DNA of 64,000 nt. It comes from Mycolicibacterium sp. TUM20985. Lineage in GTDB: Bacteria > Actinomycetota > Actinomycetes > Mycobacteriales > Mycobacteriaceae. Position 1 is the stretch's first letter, and the number at the start of each line of letters is the position of its first letter. Where the stretch lies: NCBI RefSeq assembly GCF_030295745.1, contig NZ_AP027291.1, positions 248,001-312,000 on the forward strand, written 5' to 3'. Shown one piece after another: positions 1 through 9,860 of this stretch. The notes below the pieces were generated by a model. The model was given only the letters and a program-made list of their open reading frames with translations. It was not told where the DNA came from and ran no database searches. Made by a program: the position numbers and the translations under genes.

Positions 1-1
1 C

Positions 2-1806
<1,805 letters not shown>

Positions 1807-1820
<14 letters not shown>

Positions 1821-2433
1821 GCAGGCCGAGGAGGGCGCGCGCCGCGGTGACCGCGGGCTCGACGACACCCCGGACGTCTCGGTCGTCCTCCACGAGGAGT
1901 GCGGTGAGCTCGCGGAGTCCGCCCAGCAGGATGAGGGCGAGCTGTCGCGAAATCGGCTGCAGCCCAGCGTCGACGAACCCGGGACTGGTACTGATGTCGA
2001 CGAGCATGTCGGTGAGGTGTTGCATCGCAAGCCGATTCAGCGGTCGGGCCAGATCGCCCAGCGCGGGTGCCTCGCGAATCCAGCTCAACGTCATGGCGGG
2101 CCGTGACTCGATGTGCTCGACGTAGGCCTCGACCGCGGCGCGTACCTGGTCATCGGGTGCGGCCTCGGCGTCGACTGCCGTCGTGATGCGGGCGATCATG
2201 TCGTCGTTGTTGGCCGACAACAGTTCGATGAAGCACTCCTCCTTGCTGGCGAACTCGTCGTAGAAGGTGCGCTTGGAGGTCTTGGCGCTACGGACGACGT
2301 CGGCGACGGTGGTCGCACGGTAGCCACGCTCGGCGATGGAACCGGCGAGGCCGTCGAGGAGGCGGCGCCGGAATGCGGTGGCACCCGCGGCCTCCGTGGT
2401 GTCCGCGTCCGCGGCAGGAGGCCCGCTGCTCAA
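1807..2433 (-). CDS. TetR-family regulator (Rv0135c-like) beside the P450
   Basis: TetR regulator of about 208 residues with the helix-turn-helix AERGYRATTVADVVRSAKTS followed by KRTFYDEFASKEECF, then an all-helical ligand domain. It lies divergent to a CYP138-like P450, the arrangement recalled for Rv0135c-Rv0136. Two GGTAC-N6-GTACC palindromes sit between the genes. A TTG at 2433 was chosen, with GGAGG upstream at long spacing; a TTG at 2463 is an alternative. The much longer open frame up to 2919 runs through the P450 gene and is a shadow. Confidence 0.78.
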
Positions 2434-2467
2434 CTCGACGTCCGTCCTCCGAACCTTGCGCAAATCC

Positions 2468-2516
2468 GGTACTAGGCGGTACCGTACTACACGACGGCCC
2501 GGTACGGCGTAGTACC
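2468..2516. promoter_or_regulatory. paired GGTAC-N6-GTACC operators
   Basis: Two copies of the same inverted repeat, GGTAC-N6-GTACC, occur at 2468-2483 and 2501-2516, 33 bp centre to centre (about three helical turns). Both lie in the divergent TetR-P450 intergenic region. The shared arms, helical phasing and position indicate cooperative binding of the TetR protein to repress both genes. That last step is inference. Confidence 0.65.
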
Positions 2517-2536
2517 ACGACAGTCTGGAGTGCTCG

Positions 2537-3898
2537 ATGAGCGAAACGACGATCGCAGGACCATCTCGCGGATCCGCGGTGGACGGCGCCGCTGCCGTGC
2601 ACATGCCGCCGCGGTCAGGCCTGCCCAGCGTCGTCGAGGCGGCCGGGTTCGTGCTGTCGCGCCGCCGCATGGTCGAGCACATGACGCGTCGCCACGGCGG
2701 GGTCTTCCGCCTCAAGGTGCCGGTGTTCGGCAACATGGTGACCGTTGCCGACCCGCAGATCGCCAAGCAGCTGTTCGCCGCCAACACCGATGACGTCGGC
2801 AACATCCAGCCGAACCTGAGTCGCATCCTCGGTTCGGGTTCGGTGTTCGCGCTCGACGGCTCGGAGCACAAGCGGCGTCGCAAGCTGCTCACGCCGCCGT
2901 TCCACGGCAAGAGCATCAAGAACTACGAGGTGATCTTCGAAGAGGAGACGCTGCGGGAATCGGCGTCATGGCCCGAGGGGCAGCAGTTCGAGTCGCTCGA
3001 GCCCATGATGCGGATCACGCTGAACGCCATCCTGCGCGCCGTGTTCGGTGCCGACGGCGAGCAGTTGGACGACCTGCGGCGGATCATCCCACCGTGGGTG
3101 ACCCTTGGCTCGAAACTAGCCGTGCTGCCGTCACCGTCGCGCACCTACGGGCGTCTGAGCCCGTGGGGCCGGCTCGCGGCCTACCGGCGCGACTACGACG
3201 CGATCGTCGACCGGCTGATCGACACGGTCAAGGCCGACCCCCACTTCGACGACCGGGATGACGTCCTGACGCTGCTGCTGCAAAGCTCCTACGAGGACGG
3301 CTCGGCGATGTCGCGCCGTGACATCGCCGACGAACTGCTGACCCTGCTGGCGGCCGGACACGAGACGACCGCCGCCACGCTGGCCTGGGTGCTGGAGCGG
3401 GTCTCGAGGCATCCGGAAGTGTTGCGCCTCCTCGAATCCGAAGCCGCGACCGAGGGCAACGAGTACCGCCAGGCCACGATCCTCGAGACGCAGCGGGCGC
3501 GCACCGTCATCGACTTCGCCGGGCGGCACGTGTATGCGCCGACGTTCGAATTGGGTGAGTGGGTGATCCCCCGGGGGTACTCGATCTTCGTCGCGATCGA
3601 CCACATCCATTCCCGCGCAGAGGATTTCGACGACCCGAAACGCTTCGACCCGCAACGCTTCATGGGCAAGCGGCCGTCGGTCTCGGCGTTCATCCCGTTC
3701 GGTGGCGGTACCCGCCGCTGTGTGGGAGCGGCGTTCGCCAATGTGGAGATGGACGTCGTCCTACGAACGGTGTTGCGCCACTTCGCGATCGAGACGACGA
3801 CCGCACCCGACGAGAAGGTCCACTCACGCGGAGTGGCCTACACGCCGAAGGCCGGCGGGCGCGTGGTGCTGCACCGTCGGCCGACGCCGCTCGCCTAG
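2537..3898 (+). CDS. cytochrome P450, CYP138-like
   Basis: Heme monooxygenase of 453 residues. The I-helix oxygen-activation motif AGHETT is at about 273-278, the K-helix ExxR is ETQR at about 317-320, and the heme ligand is Cys395 in FIPFGGGTRRCVGAAFA. Placement beside a TetR gene and ahead of a convergent msrA gene matches Rv0135c-cyp138-msrA as recalled. The substrate is not known from sequence. The ATG at 2537 is closely preceded by GGAGTG. Expression is probably controlled by the two palindromes upstream. It ends in a long hairpin shared with msrBA. Confidence 0.88.
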   Translation: MSETTIAGPSRGSAVDGAAAVHMPPRSGLPSVVEAAGFVLSRRRMVEHMTRRHGGVFRLKVPVFGNMVTVADPQIAKQLFAANTDDVGNIQPNLSRILGSGSVFALDGSEHKRRRKLLTPPFHGKSIKNYEVIFEEETLRESASWPEGQQFESLEPMMRITLNAILRAVFGADGEQLDDLRRIIPPWVTLGSKLAVLPSPSRTYGRLSPWGRLAAYRRDYDAIVDRLIDTVKADPHFDDRDDVLTLLLQSSYEDGSAMSRRDIADELLTLLAAGHETTAATLAWVLERVSRHPEVLRLLESEAATEGNEYRQATILETQRARTVIDFAGRHVYAPTFELGEWVIPRGYSIFVAIDHIHSRAEDFDDPKRFDPQRFMGKRPSVSAFIPFGGGTRRCVGAAFANVEMDVVLRTVLRHFAIETTTAPDEKVHSRGVAYTPKAGGRVVLHRRPTPLA

Positions 3899-3913
3899 CC
3901 CCCAGCCCCCAGC

Positions 3914-3972
3914 GCGAGCAGACGCAAAAGGCCCTGAATCGCGGGGATTCAGGGCCCTTTGTGTCTGCTCGC
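3914..3972. terminator. long bidirectional hairpin terminator
   Basis: GCGAGCAGAC at 3914 pairs with GTCTGCTCGC ending at 3972. The inner part pairs CAAAaGGCCCTGAATC with GATTCAGGGCCcTTTG, giving arms of about 27 bp with few mismatches around a four-base loop. It sits exactly between the convergent P450 and msrBA genes and would place a short T tract after the stem in either direction, so it can end transcription from both sides. Confidence 0.75.
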
Positions 3973-3985
3973 GGAGGGGGTGGGG

Positions 3986-4969
3986 CTACTGCGAGGCGGT
4001 CTCGCGCCTCGGCAGCTTCCAGCCCGCCCGCGGGAAGTGGCAGGTGTATCCGTTGGGGAACTTCTCCAGGTAGTCCTGGTGCTCTGGCTCGGCCTGCCAG
4101 AAGTCGACCGCCGGAGTCACCTCCGTGACGACCTTGCCGGGCCACAGACCCGAGGCATCCACGTCGGCGATGGTGTCCAAGGCGACGGCCTTCTGGTCGT
4201 CATCGGAGTAGAAGATCGCCGACCGGTAGCTGCTCCCGACGTCGTTGCCCTGGCGGTCCTTCGTCGTCGGATCGTGGATCTGGAAGAAGAACTCGAGCAG
4301 CGCGCGATAGTCGGTCTGCGCCGGGTCATAGGTGATCTCGATGGCCTCGGCGTGCCCCGGATGGTTGCGGTAGTTGGGGTTGGCGTTCTTGCCGCCGGTG
4401 TAGCCGACGCGCGTCGACACGACACCGGGTTGCTTGCGGATCAGATCCTGCATGCCCCAGAAGCAGCCGCCTGCCAGGATCGCGGTCTTGGTAGTCATGC
4501 CTGTGCCTCCTGAATTGGTGAAGAGCGTCGTGTACTCGCCGTAACCCTCGGCTTCGAGGTCGTCGAGATGGATGAATCTCAGAGAAGCGGAGTTGATGCA
4601 GTAGCGCAACCCTCCTGCCTCCCGCGGGCCGTCCTTGAACACGTGCCCGAGATGGCTGTCGCCATTGTTCGAGCGGACCTCGGTACGCAGCATCAGGTGG
4701 CTGAAGTCGCGCTTCTCGACGACGTGGGCCGTGCCGTTCGGCTCACGAATGGGCTGAGTGAAACTCGGCCAGCCCGACCCGCTCTCGAACTTGTCGGTGG
4801 AGGCGAACAGGGGCTCACCGGATACCACGTCGACGTAGATACCGGGCTCGTGGTTGTCCCAGTACTCGCCGGTGAACGGCCGCTCGGTGCCGTTCTTCTG
4901 GGTCACCTGGTACTGCTCCGGCGAGAGGGCGTTCACTGCCGCTGGGTTCTTGTCGTAGGTCTTCGCCAC
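3986..4969 (-). CDS. msrBA: fused methionine sulfoxide reductase MsrB-MsrA
   Basis: Bifunctional repair enzyme of 327 residues that reduces R- and S-methionine sulfoxide. The N-terminal half is MsrB: SGSGWPSF, then [11 protein letters not shown], then catalytic Cys in [11 protein letters not shown]. The C-terminal half (from about residue 160) is MsrA, with the catalytic motif GCFWGM. The MsrB half lacks the zinc CxxC pairs seen in many MsrB proteins (VVSGEPLF and SGSGWP carry no Cys). M. tuberculosis has separate msrA and msrB genes, and fusions elsewhere are commonly MsrA first, so the order here is notable. GTG start at 4969 with AGGAGG-like site just upstream. Confidence 0.9.
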   Translation of the reverse strand: MAKTYDKNPAAVNALSPEQYQVTQKNGTERPFTGEYWDNHEPGIYVDVVSGEPLFASTDKFESGSGWPSFTQPIREPNGTAHVVEKRDFSHLMLRTEVRSNNGDSHLGHVFKDGPREAGGLRYCINSASLRFIHLDDLEAEGYGEYTTLFTNSGGTGMTTKTAILAGGCFWGMQDLIRKQPGVVSTRVGYTGGKNANPNYRNHPGHAEAIEITYDPAQTDYRALLEFFFQIHDPTTKDRQGNDVGSSYRSAIFYSDDDQKAVALDTIADVDASGLWPGKVVTEVTPAVDFWQAEPEHQDYLEKFPNGYTCHFPRAGWKLPRRETASQ

Positions 4970-5016
4970 GTGTCCTCCTAGGGGTTGACACTCCTACAAC
5001 CTCAGGCGGTGTTGCG

Positions 5017-5946
5017 TTAGTTCCCGGTACGGACCTCGTCGACCACCGTCATGATCTCGTCAGCAATGGCCCGAGGTTCGTACAGCATCTGGTTGTGGCC
5101 GGTGCCCGGAATCACGACGTTCGTCGTGCCGAGGGCCGCGGCCAGCATGTCGTTCGACTGACGGATCTGCGCCTGGGTGTAGTTGTCCGGCTTCAGCGTC
5201 GACGGCGCCGGGAACTTCTCCGCGCTCAGCACGATCGCCGGCACGCGAGGCAAGGGTGGGGCGTCGGCGATGGCCGCGAAGGCGTCCTCGGCCAGGATCG
5301 CCTCGTCGCCGGCGGGGCCCGCGCGGCCGTCGGCGTCGAACGCCGCGTCCTTTTCGGGCGTTCCGATGCCCCAGATGAACTCCGAGGTGGGTTCAGAGAA
5401 CACCAGCCCGCTGACCAGGTCCGGGTGCTGGCGCGCGAGCAGGTCGAGGATCAGTCCGCCGTAGGAATGCGCGACGAACACCATCGGCGTCGGAAGCTGC
5501 GCGGCGTCGACGAGGCGGACCACGTCGTCGACGTCGGATTGCAGGGTGTGCGGCTGCGGCACCGGCGTGGACAGCTCGGTGCCGTCGGGCCGGGTGTTGG
5601 GCCGGTCGTAGACGCAGATCCGCGTCGTCTGGGCCACGATCGGTTGGGCGGACTCCGGGTCGAGCGCTAACTGCGCCTGGTCGATGACGTCGTAGGGCGA
5701 CGAGCGGATCGGGTCATCGGGCGGAACGGCCGCATTCCAGGCTTCGGCGTAGCTGCCCTTGCCCGGGATGACGAACACGGTGGGTGAGCCAGGAGGGGCG
5801 TTGCCCTGGCAGTTCAGATAGAGGCTGCGGCCGCCGCCGATGTCGACGAGCCCCGCGACGTCGTCCGCCGAGGCGCTGGGGGCCGTGACCAACGCCATGT
5901 TGAAGGCGAGGGCCATACCGACTGCCATCGCTGGCAAGACGTTCAT
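5017..5946 (-). CDS. secreted alpha/beta hydrolase
   Basis: Predicted exported esterase/lipase-like hydrolase of 309 residues. A signal peptide covers about residues 1-27 (hydrophobic core AMAVGMALAFNMALV, cleavage near ASA). The alpha/beta-hydrolase fold is shown by the VFVIPGKGSY oxyanion region, the nucleophile elbow VAHSYGG and a late catalytic His in PGTGHNQML. ATG at 5946 was chosen because the signal peptide starts there. It diverges from the SnoaL gene across a KstR-type box, so sterol-linked regulation is possible. Confidence 0.78.
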   Translation of the reverse strand: MNVLPAMAVGMALAFNMALVTAPSASADDVAGLVDIGGGRSLYLNCQGNAPPGSPTVFVIPGKGSYAEAWNAAVPPDDPIRSSPYDVIDQAQLALDPESAQPIVAQTTRICVYDRPNTRPDGTELSTPVPQPHTLQSDVDDVVRLVDAAQLPTPMVFVAHSYGGLILDLLARQHPDLVSGLVFSEPTSEFIWGIGTPEKDAAFDADGRAGPAGDEAILAEDAFAAIADAPPLPRVPAIVLSAEKFPAPSTLKPDNYTQAQIRQSNDMLAAALGTTNVVIPGTGHNQMLYEPRAIADEIMTVVDEVRTGN

Positions 5947-5979
5947 CCAGGGAGGATACGGCGGCTCGACAAACTCAGG

Positions 5980-5993
5980 TAGAACGTGTTCTA
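5980..5993. promoter_or_regulatory. KstR-type operator
   Basis: TAGAACGTGTTCTA is a perfect palindrome and matches the known KstR consensus TnnAACnnGTTnnA at every fixed position. KstR represses cholesterol catabolic genes in mycobacteria until a sterol-derived CoA ester is present. The site lies between the divergent hydrolase (start 5946) and SnoaL gene (start 6003), close enough to control either. Confidence 0.75.
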
Positions 5994-6002
5994 GTTCTGG
6001 GT

Positions 6003-6509
6003 GTGACGGGCACCACCTTCGGCCGCGACGAGCTGACCGCGGCATTCGCCGGCTTCGAGGCCACGGTGGCCCGGGCCGCCCAGACGCGCGACTGGGATCC
6101 CTGGGTTGACCAGTACACCGACGACATCACCTACGTCGAGCACGCGGCGGGCACGATGCACGGGCGCGAGCAGGTACGCCCCTGGATCTGGAAGACGATG
6201 GAGAACTTCCCCGGCAGCTACATGACGTCGTTCCCATCGCTGTGGACGGTGATCGACGAGGCCACCAACCGCGTGCTCTGCGAGCTGGACAACCCCATGC
6301 GCGACCCCGGCGACGGGACGATCATCAGCGCCACCAACATCTCGATCGTCACCTACGCCGGCGACGGCAAGTGGTGTCGGCAGGAAGACGTCTACAACCC
6401 ACTGCGGTTCGTGTCGGCGACGGTGAAGTGGTGCAAGAAGGCCGAGGAGCTGGGCACGCTGCCCGACGAGGCCGCCGCGTGGATGCGCCGGTTCGGGGGC
6501 GGTTCGTGA
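6003..6509 (+). CDS. SnoaL/NTF2-like protein (Rv0138-like)
   Basis: Protein of 168 residues with the cone-shaped NTF2/SnoaL fold expected from its pattern: helical N-terminus, WDPWVDQYTDDITYVEHAAG, then the strand-rich SATNISIVTYAGDGKWCRQEDVYNP core. Such proteins act as small isomerases, hydratases or ligand-binding partners; the exact reaction is unknown. GTG start at 6003, nine bases after the KstR-type box. It overlaps the next gene by four bases (GTGA), so the two are translationally coupled. Confidence 0.8.
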   Translation: MTGTTFGRDELTAAFAGFEATVARAAQTRDWDPWVDQYTDDITYVEHAAGTMHGREQVRPWIWKTMENFPGSYMTSFPSLWTVIDEATNRVLCELDNPMRDPGDGTIISATNISIVTYAGDGKWCRQEDVYNPLRFVSATVKWCKKAEELGTLPDEAAAWMRRFGGGS

Positions 6510-7513
6510 CCGCGCTGGTGATCGGCGGCAACGGCTACCTCGGGTCGCACGTCACCCGGCAGCTGGTCGCCGACGGGCAGGACGTTCGCGTGATGGTGCG
6601 GGCCGGCGCCAACACCGTCGGAATCGACGACCTGGACGTCACGCGGTTCATCGGTGACATCTGGGACGACGCCGTGCTGCGCGAGGCGATGACGGGCTGC
6701 GACGTCGTCTACTACTGCGTCGTGGACACCCGCGGGTGGCTGAAGGACCCCGCTCCGCTCTTCCGCACCAACGTCGAGGGCACCCGCAACGTGCTCCAGA
6801 TCGCGAAAGACGCTGGGCTACAGCGCTTCATCTTCACCAGCAGTTACGTGACCGTGGGACGCAAACGCGGTCGCATGGCCACCGAGGACGACGTGATCGA
6901 AGACCGGCGGCTGACGCCGTATGTCCGGTCGCGGGTCCAGGCCGAGAACCTCGTCATGCAGTACGTCCGCGATCACGGTTTGCCCGCCGTCGCGATGTGC
7001 GTGTCGACGACCTACGGCGCGGGCGACTGGGGGCGTACGCCGCACGGGGCGATCATCGCCGGAGCGGCGTTCGGCAAGTTGCCCTTCGTAATGAGTGGCA
7101 TCGAGTTGGAGGCCGTTGGGATCGACGACGCCGCAAGGGCTTTGGTCCTGGCGGCACAGAAGGGACGCGTCGGCGAGCGCTACCTGATCTCGGAGAAGAT
7201 GATCTCCAATGCCGAGGTGGTTCGCATCGCCGCGGATGCCGTCGGGGTGCCGCCGCCAGCGAAGTCCCTGCCGCTGGCGATGTCGTGGGCGTTCGCGGTG
7301 CTCGGCAGCGCCAAGGCGCGACTGACGGGGACCGACGAGCAGCTGTCGATTGGCTCGTTGCGGCTGATGCGCGCGGAGGCGCCGGTCGACTGCACCAAGG
7401 CCAAGCGCGAACTCGGTTGGCAGCCAGGGCCCGTCGAGGATTCGATCCGGGAGGCCGCCACGTTCTGGGTCCGGCTCCGAGACACAAAGCGCAGGAGCAA
7501 GCAGGCTGGTTGA
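6506..7513 (+). CDS. NAD(P)-dependent epimerase/3beta-HSD-like dehydrogenase (Rv0139-like)
   Basis: Extended short-chain dehydrogenase of 335 residues. The NAD-binding motif GGNGYLGSHV is at residues 7-16, followed by DVVYYCVVDT and FTSSYVTVG, whose Ser fits the catalytic triad. The usual YxxxK reads YVRSR, so the catalytic Lys is replaced by Arg. Downstream of a KstR box and coupled to a SnoaL protein, a sterol- or steroid-like substrate is a reasonable inference. GTG start at 6506 overlaps the upstream stop. Confidence 0.82.
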   Translation: MTALVIGGNGYLGSHVTRQLVADGQDVRVMVRAGANTVGIDDLDVTRFIGDIWDDAVLREAMTGCDVVYYCVVDTRGWLKDPAPLFRTNVEGTRNVLQIAKDAGLQRFIFTSSYVTVGRKRGRMATEDDVIEDRRLTPYVRSRVQAENLVMQYVRDHGLPAVAMCVSTTYGAGDWGRTPHGAIIAGAAFGKLPFVMSGIELEAVGIDDAARALVLAAQKGRVGERYLISEKMISNAEVVRIAADAVGVPPPAKSLPLAMSWAFAVLGSAKARLTGTDEQLSIGSLRLMRAEAPVDCTKAKRELGWQPGPVEDSIREAATFWVRLRDTKRRSKQAG

Positions 7514-7572
7514 GGAACGGGCAGGATGGTGCCCGCGCAACACCGTGCACCGCCACCGGACGGAGACTCGAC

Positions 7573-8727
7573 TTGTCGGATCCAGGGACGGCGGTAACCC
7601 TCCGCGGCGTGCTGACCGCAACCGTGACGCCGCTGGCATCCATCCTGGGGTCGGGGCTCCTCATCATCGTCCCGGTGCTCGAGCGGACGCTTGGTGCCCT
7701 GGCGGTGCTGGGAGCCATCGCCGTGTCGGCCGTCGCCTGGTGGGCGGGCACCGCGATCCGGCACTGCGTGCGGGTGGTCGAGCCGCTGGACGAATCCGGC
7801 GAGCTGGACAAGGTCACCGATCGTCTCGGCTGGTTGGGCGACGCCGTGATCGTCATCGCGTACGTCATCTCGGTGGCGCTGTACCTGCGCATCATGGCGG
7901 TCTATCTGGTCGACTACGTCGTCGACGGGGGATCGCCTATCGCCCAGCGCGTAATCGCTTGCACAGCAGTGGTATTGATCGTCGCCATCGGTATCGTGCG
8001 CGGTTTCTCCGGGCTCGACAAACTCGACCGGGTCACCCTGTGCGCCGTGCTCGCCTTGACCACGGTGCTCGGCGCGACGTTGCTGCTCCACGACGGCCGT
8101 TTGCTGCTCGGGGATTCCGGGTTGACGTTCCCGCCGGTGGCCGCGATGGGTATTCTGCAGACCCTGCTGGTGCTCGGCGGCATCGTCATCACCGTGCAGG
8201 GATTCGAAACCGTGCGCTACCTCGGCGACGAGTTCAACGCCGAGACCCGCGTCTGGGCTTCACGGTTGGCCCAGGGCATCGCAGCGTCGATCTACATCGG
8301 CTTCGTGGCGGTGGCGACGCCCGTGATGGGCTTGGGCACCGATGCGGGCGTCGATGACACCTTGCTGAACATCACCGCCCGAGTCGCACCCTTCCTGGCT
8401 TTGCCGCTGGTCGTGTCGGCGGTTCTGAGCCAGTTCAGTGCGGCGGTGGCCGACACCGCCGCCGCCGACGGCGACCTGCGCCGGCTGTCCAGCGGGATGC
8501 ACGGACCCCGACCGTTCCTGTTCAGCGGGGTCGCTGCCGTAGCGCTCGCCGCCACCGTGGACACCTACGTGATCGTGGCCATCGCCTCTCGGGCCTTCGC
8601 CGCGTACTACGCGATTCAGGCGGTCATCGCGCTGCGCACCACGAAGTCGGTGCCGAAGAAGCTCGGGTACGGCGCGCTCGCCGCGGTCATGTGCGCCATC
8701 ACGCTGTTCGCCGAGCCAGCCGGCTGA
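7573..8727 (+). CDS. polytopic membrane protein, APC-transporter-like
   Basis: Integral membrane protein of about 384 residues with roughly ten hydrophobic helices, for example around LASILGSGLLIIVPVL, VIVIAYVISVALYLRIM and PLVVSAVLSQFSAAVADTAA. The early GSGLLI segment and overall spacing resemble APC-superfamily carriers, but no family is certain. A TTG at 7573 precedes the first helix; the open frame further upstream is a shadow of the dehydrogenase gene. It converges on the thiocyanate-hydrolase-like operon, so a transport link with it is only speculation. Confidence 0.6.
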   Translation: MSDPGTAVTLRGVLTATVTPLASILGSGLLIIVPVLERTLGALAVLGAIAVSAVAWWAGTAIRHCVRVVEPLDESGELDKVTDRLGWLGDAVIVIAYVISVALYLRIMAVYLVDYVVDGGSPIAQRVIACTAVVLIVAIGIVRGFSGLDKLDRVTLCAVLALTTVLGATLLLHDGRLLLGDSGLTFPPVAAMGILQTLLVLGGIVITVQGFETVRYLGDEFNAETRVWASRLAQGIAASIYIGFVAVATPVMGLGTDAGVDDTLLNITARVAPFLALPLVVSAVLSQFSAAVADTAAADGDLRRLSSGMHGPRPFLFSGVAAVALAATVDTYVIVAIASRAFAAYYAIQAVIALRTTKSVPKKLGYGALAAVMCAITLFAEPAG

Positions 8728-8752
8728 GATCTGCCGGGTCCCGACGGATCTC
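8726..8752. terminator. possible hairpin between convergent genes
   Basis: GAGATC (8726-8731) pairs with GATCTC (8747-8752), and an inner CGGG/CCG can extend the stem. It lies between the ends of the convergent membrane-protein gene and the activator gene at 8788. No T tract follows, so it is weak as a terminator. Confidence 0.35.
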
Positions 8753-8787
8753 GGTGCAAGGAGCGGTAGACCGCGATGAGGCCGTCC

Positions 8788-9132
8788 TCAGGCCTCGAGC
8801 CGGCGGCGGACGGCTGAAATCCGCTGCCGTAGTTCGCCTTCGGAGATGACTCCCCGCGCCATCAGGGAATGGGCCAACGACACCAGCTGGTTCTCCGGGT
8901 AGGGAAGCTCGGAGTACACCGTCGACGACAGCGCGTCCTCCTCGTCGCGTCGCTCCTTGAAACTCGGTGCGTTCGCCTCACACGAGGCCCGGTCCAGCGC
9001 ATCGCAGAGGCCGTCGAGGCTGGTCTTCCACGGCGGCACGGGATTCTCGACGCCGTACTTCGCGGCCATCCTCGGCCATACCTGGTTGCGGTCGACGATG
9101 GTCCGAAGGACGTCGCCGTCCAACTCATTCAC
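8788..9132 (-). CDS. thiocyanate hydrolase/nitrile hydratase activator-like protein
   Basis: Protein of 114 residues. Its C-terminal half (NQLVSLAHSLMARGVISEGELRQRI split across two helices) resembles the N-terminal domain of nitrile hydratase beta subunits. Short proteins of this kind next to cobalt nitrile hydratases and thiocyanate hydrolase (P14K, P15K) deliver cobalt to the catalytic subunit. Its place as the last gene after the gamma and beta-alpha genes fits that role. GTG start at 9132 lies one base after the stop of the gamma gene. The cobalt-chaperone role is inference. Confidence 0.68.
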   Translation of the reverse strand: MNELDGDVLRTIVDRNQVWPRMAAKYGVENPVPPWKTSLDGLCDALDRASCEANAPSFKERRDEEDALSSTVYSELPYPENQLVSLAHSLMARGVISEGELRQRISAVRRRLEA

Positions 9133-9133
9133 G

Positions 9134-9850
9134 TCATTCTCCGGTCGGGTGCATCGCGGCGCGGGTCGCGGTGATGACGTTGGTCGTCACGCCCGGCTTC
9201 GGCAGTGCAACGCCGATCAGGCAGTCGCGCGTGATGATCTCGACTAGCTGATCCTCGGTCCAGCCGTCGGTTCCGGCCGGCCGCATGGGCATCACCATGA
9301 AGCGGTGCTTCTGGTTGGAGTCCTGCACCCGGACCTCGACGTCGTCGCCGAGGTAGAGCCCGAACTCCGAGAGCACCTGACGCGGCCAGCGGACGAGTCG
9401 CCTGCGGTAGTTGGGCGTGCGATACCACTCGGGGGAGTTCCCGAGGATCGGCCGCGGGTAGCACGAGCAGAGCGCGCACACGATCACGTGGTGCACCGTG
9501 GGGGTGTCCGCGAGGATCTGGAAGGCCGTGAAGTCACTGGGGGTGCCGAATCCGGTCGGCTCGAGCCAGTCGACGCCGACTTCCTTGCTGGCGGTCATCG
9601 GTTCGTCGAGTGCTAGCCGATGGAAGTCGGGATCGAGCCACGCGCGGGCCACCAACCGGGCTGCCGGAGTGGGGCCGATCTGCTCGGCGAACTCCGTGAA
9701 CAGCCGGTGCTCCTCGGCGGTGAAGATGCCCTTCTCGATGCACAGCTCGCGGAGCGCGATCTCGAGGACTTCGAAGTCGGTGACCTCGTCGACCATGGGC
9801 TTGACGGTGCGATCGTGATCGTGGTCGTGATCATGGGCGTGATCGGTCAT
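9134..9850 (-). CDS. scnC: thiocyanate hydrolase gamma subunit-like (nitrile hydratase alpha family)
   Basis: Metal-bearing catalytic subunit, 238 residues. A His/Asp-rich N-terminus (HDHDHDHD) and the sequence LCSCYPRPILG closely match the Thiobacillus thioparus thiocyanate hydrolase gamma subunit as remembered, as do SPEWYRTPNYRRRLVRWPRQ and TRDCLIGVALPKPG. Metal ligands are Cys125, Cys128, Ser129 and Cys130 in VCALCSCY. Cobalt enzymes normally have Thr and iron enzymes Ser where this has Ala126. Thiocyanate hydrolase turns thiocyanate into carbonyl sulfide and ammonia; a nitrile substrate is the alternative. ATG at 9850 precedes the His-rich stretch. Confidence 0.82.
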   Translation of the reverse strand: MTDHAHDHDHDHDRTVKPMVDEVTDFEVLEIALRELCIEKGIFTAEEHRLFTEFAEQIGPTPAARLVARAWLDPDFHRLALDEPMTASKEVGVDWLEPTGFGTPSDFTAFQILADTPTVHHVIVCALCSCYPRPILGNSPEWYRTPNYRRRLVRWPRQVLSEFGLYLGDDVEVRVQDSNQKHRFMVMPMRPAGTDGWTEDQLVEIITRDCLIGVALPKPGVTTNVITATRAAMHPTGE

Positions 9851-9860
9851 GTGCGTCCGT

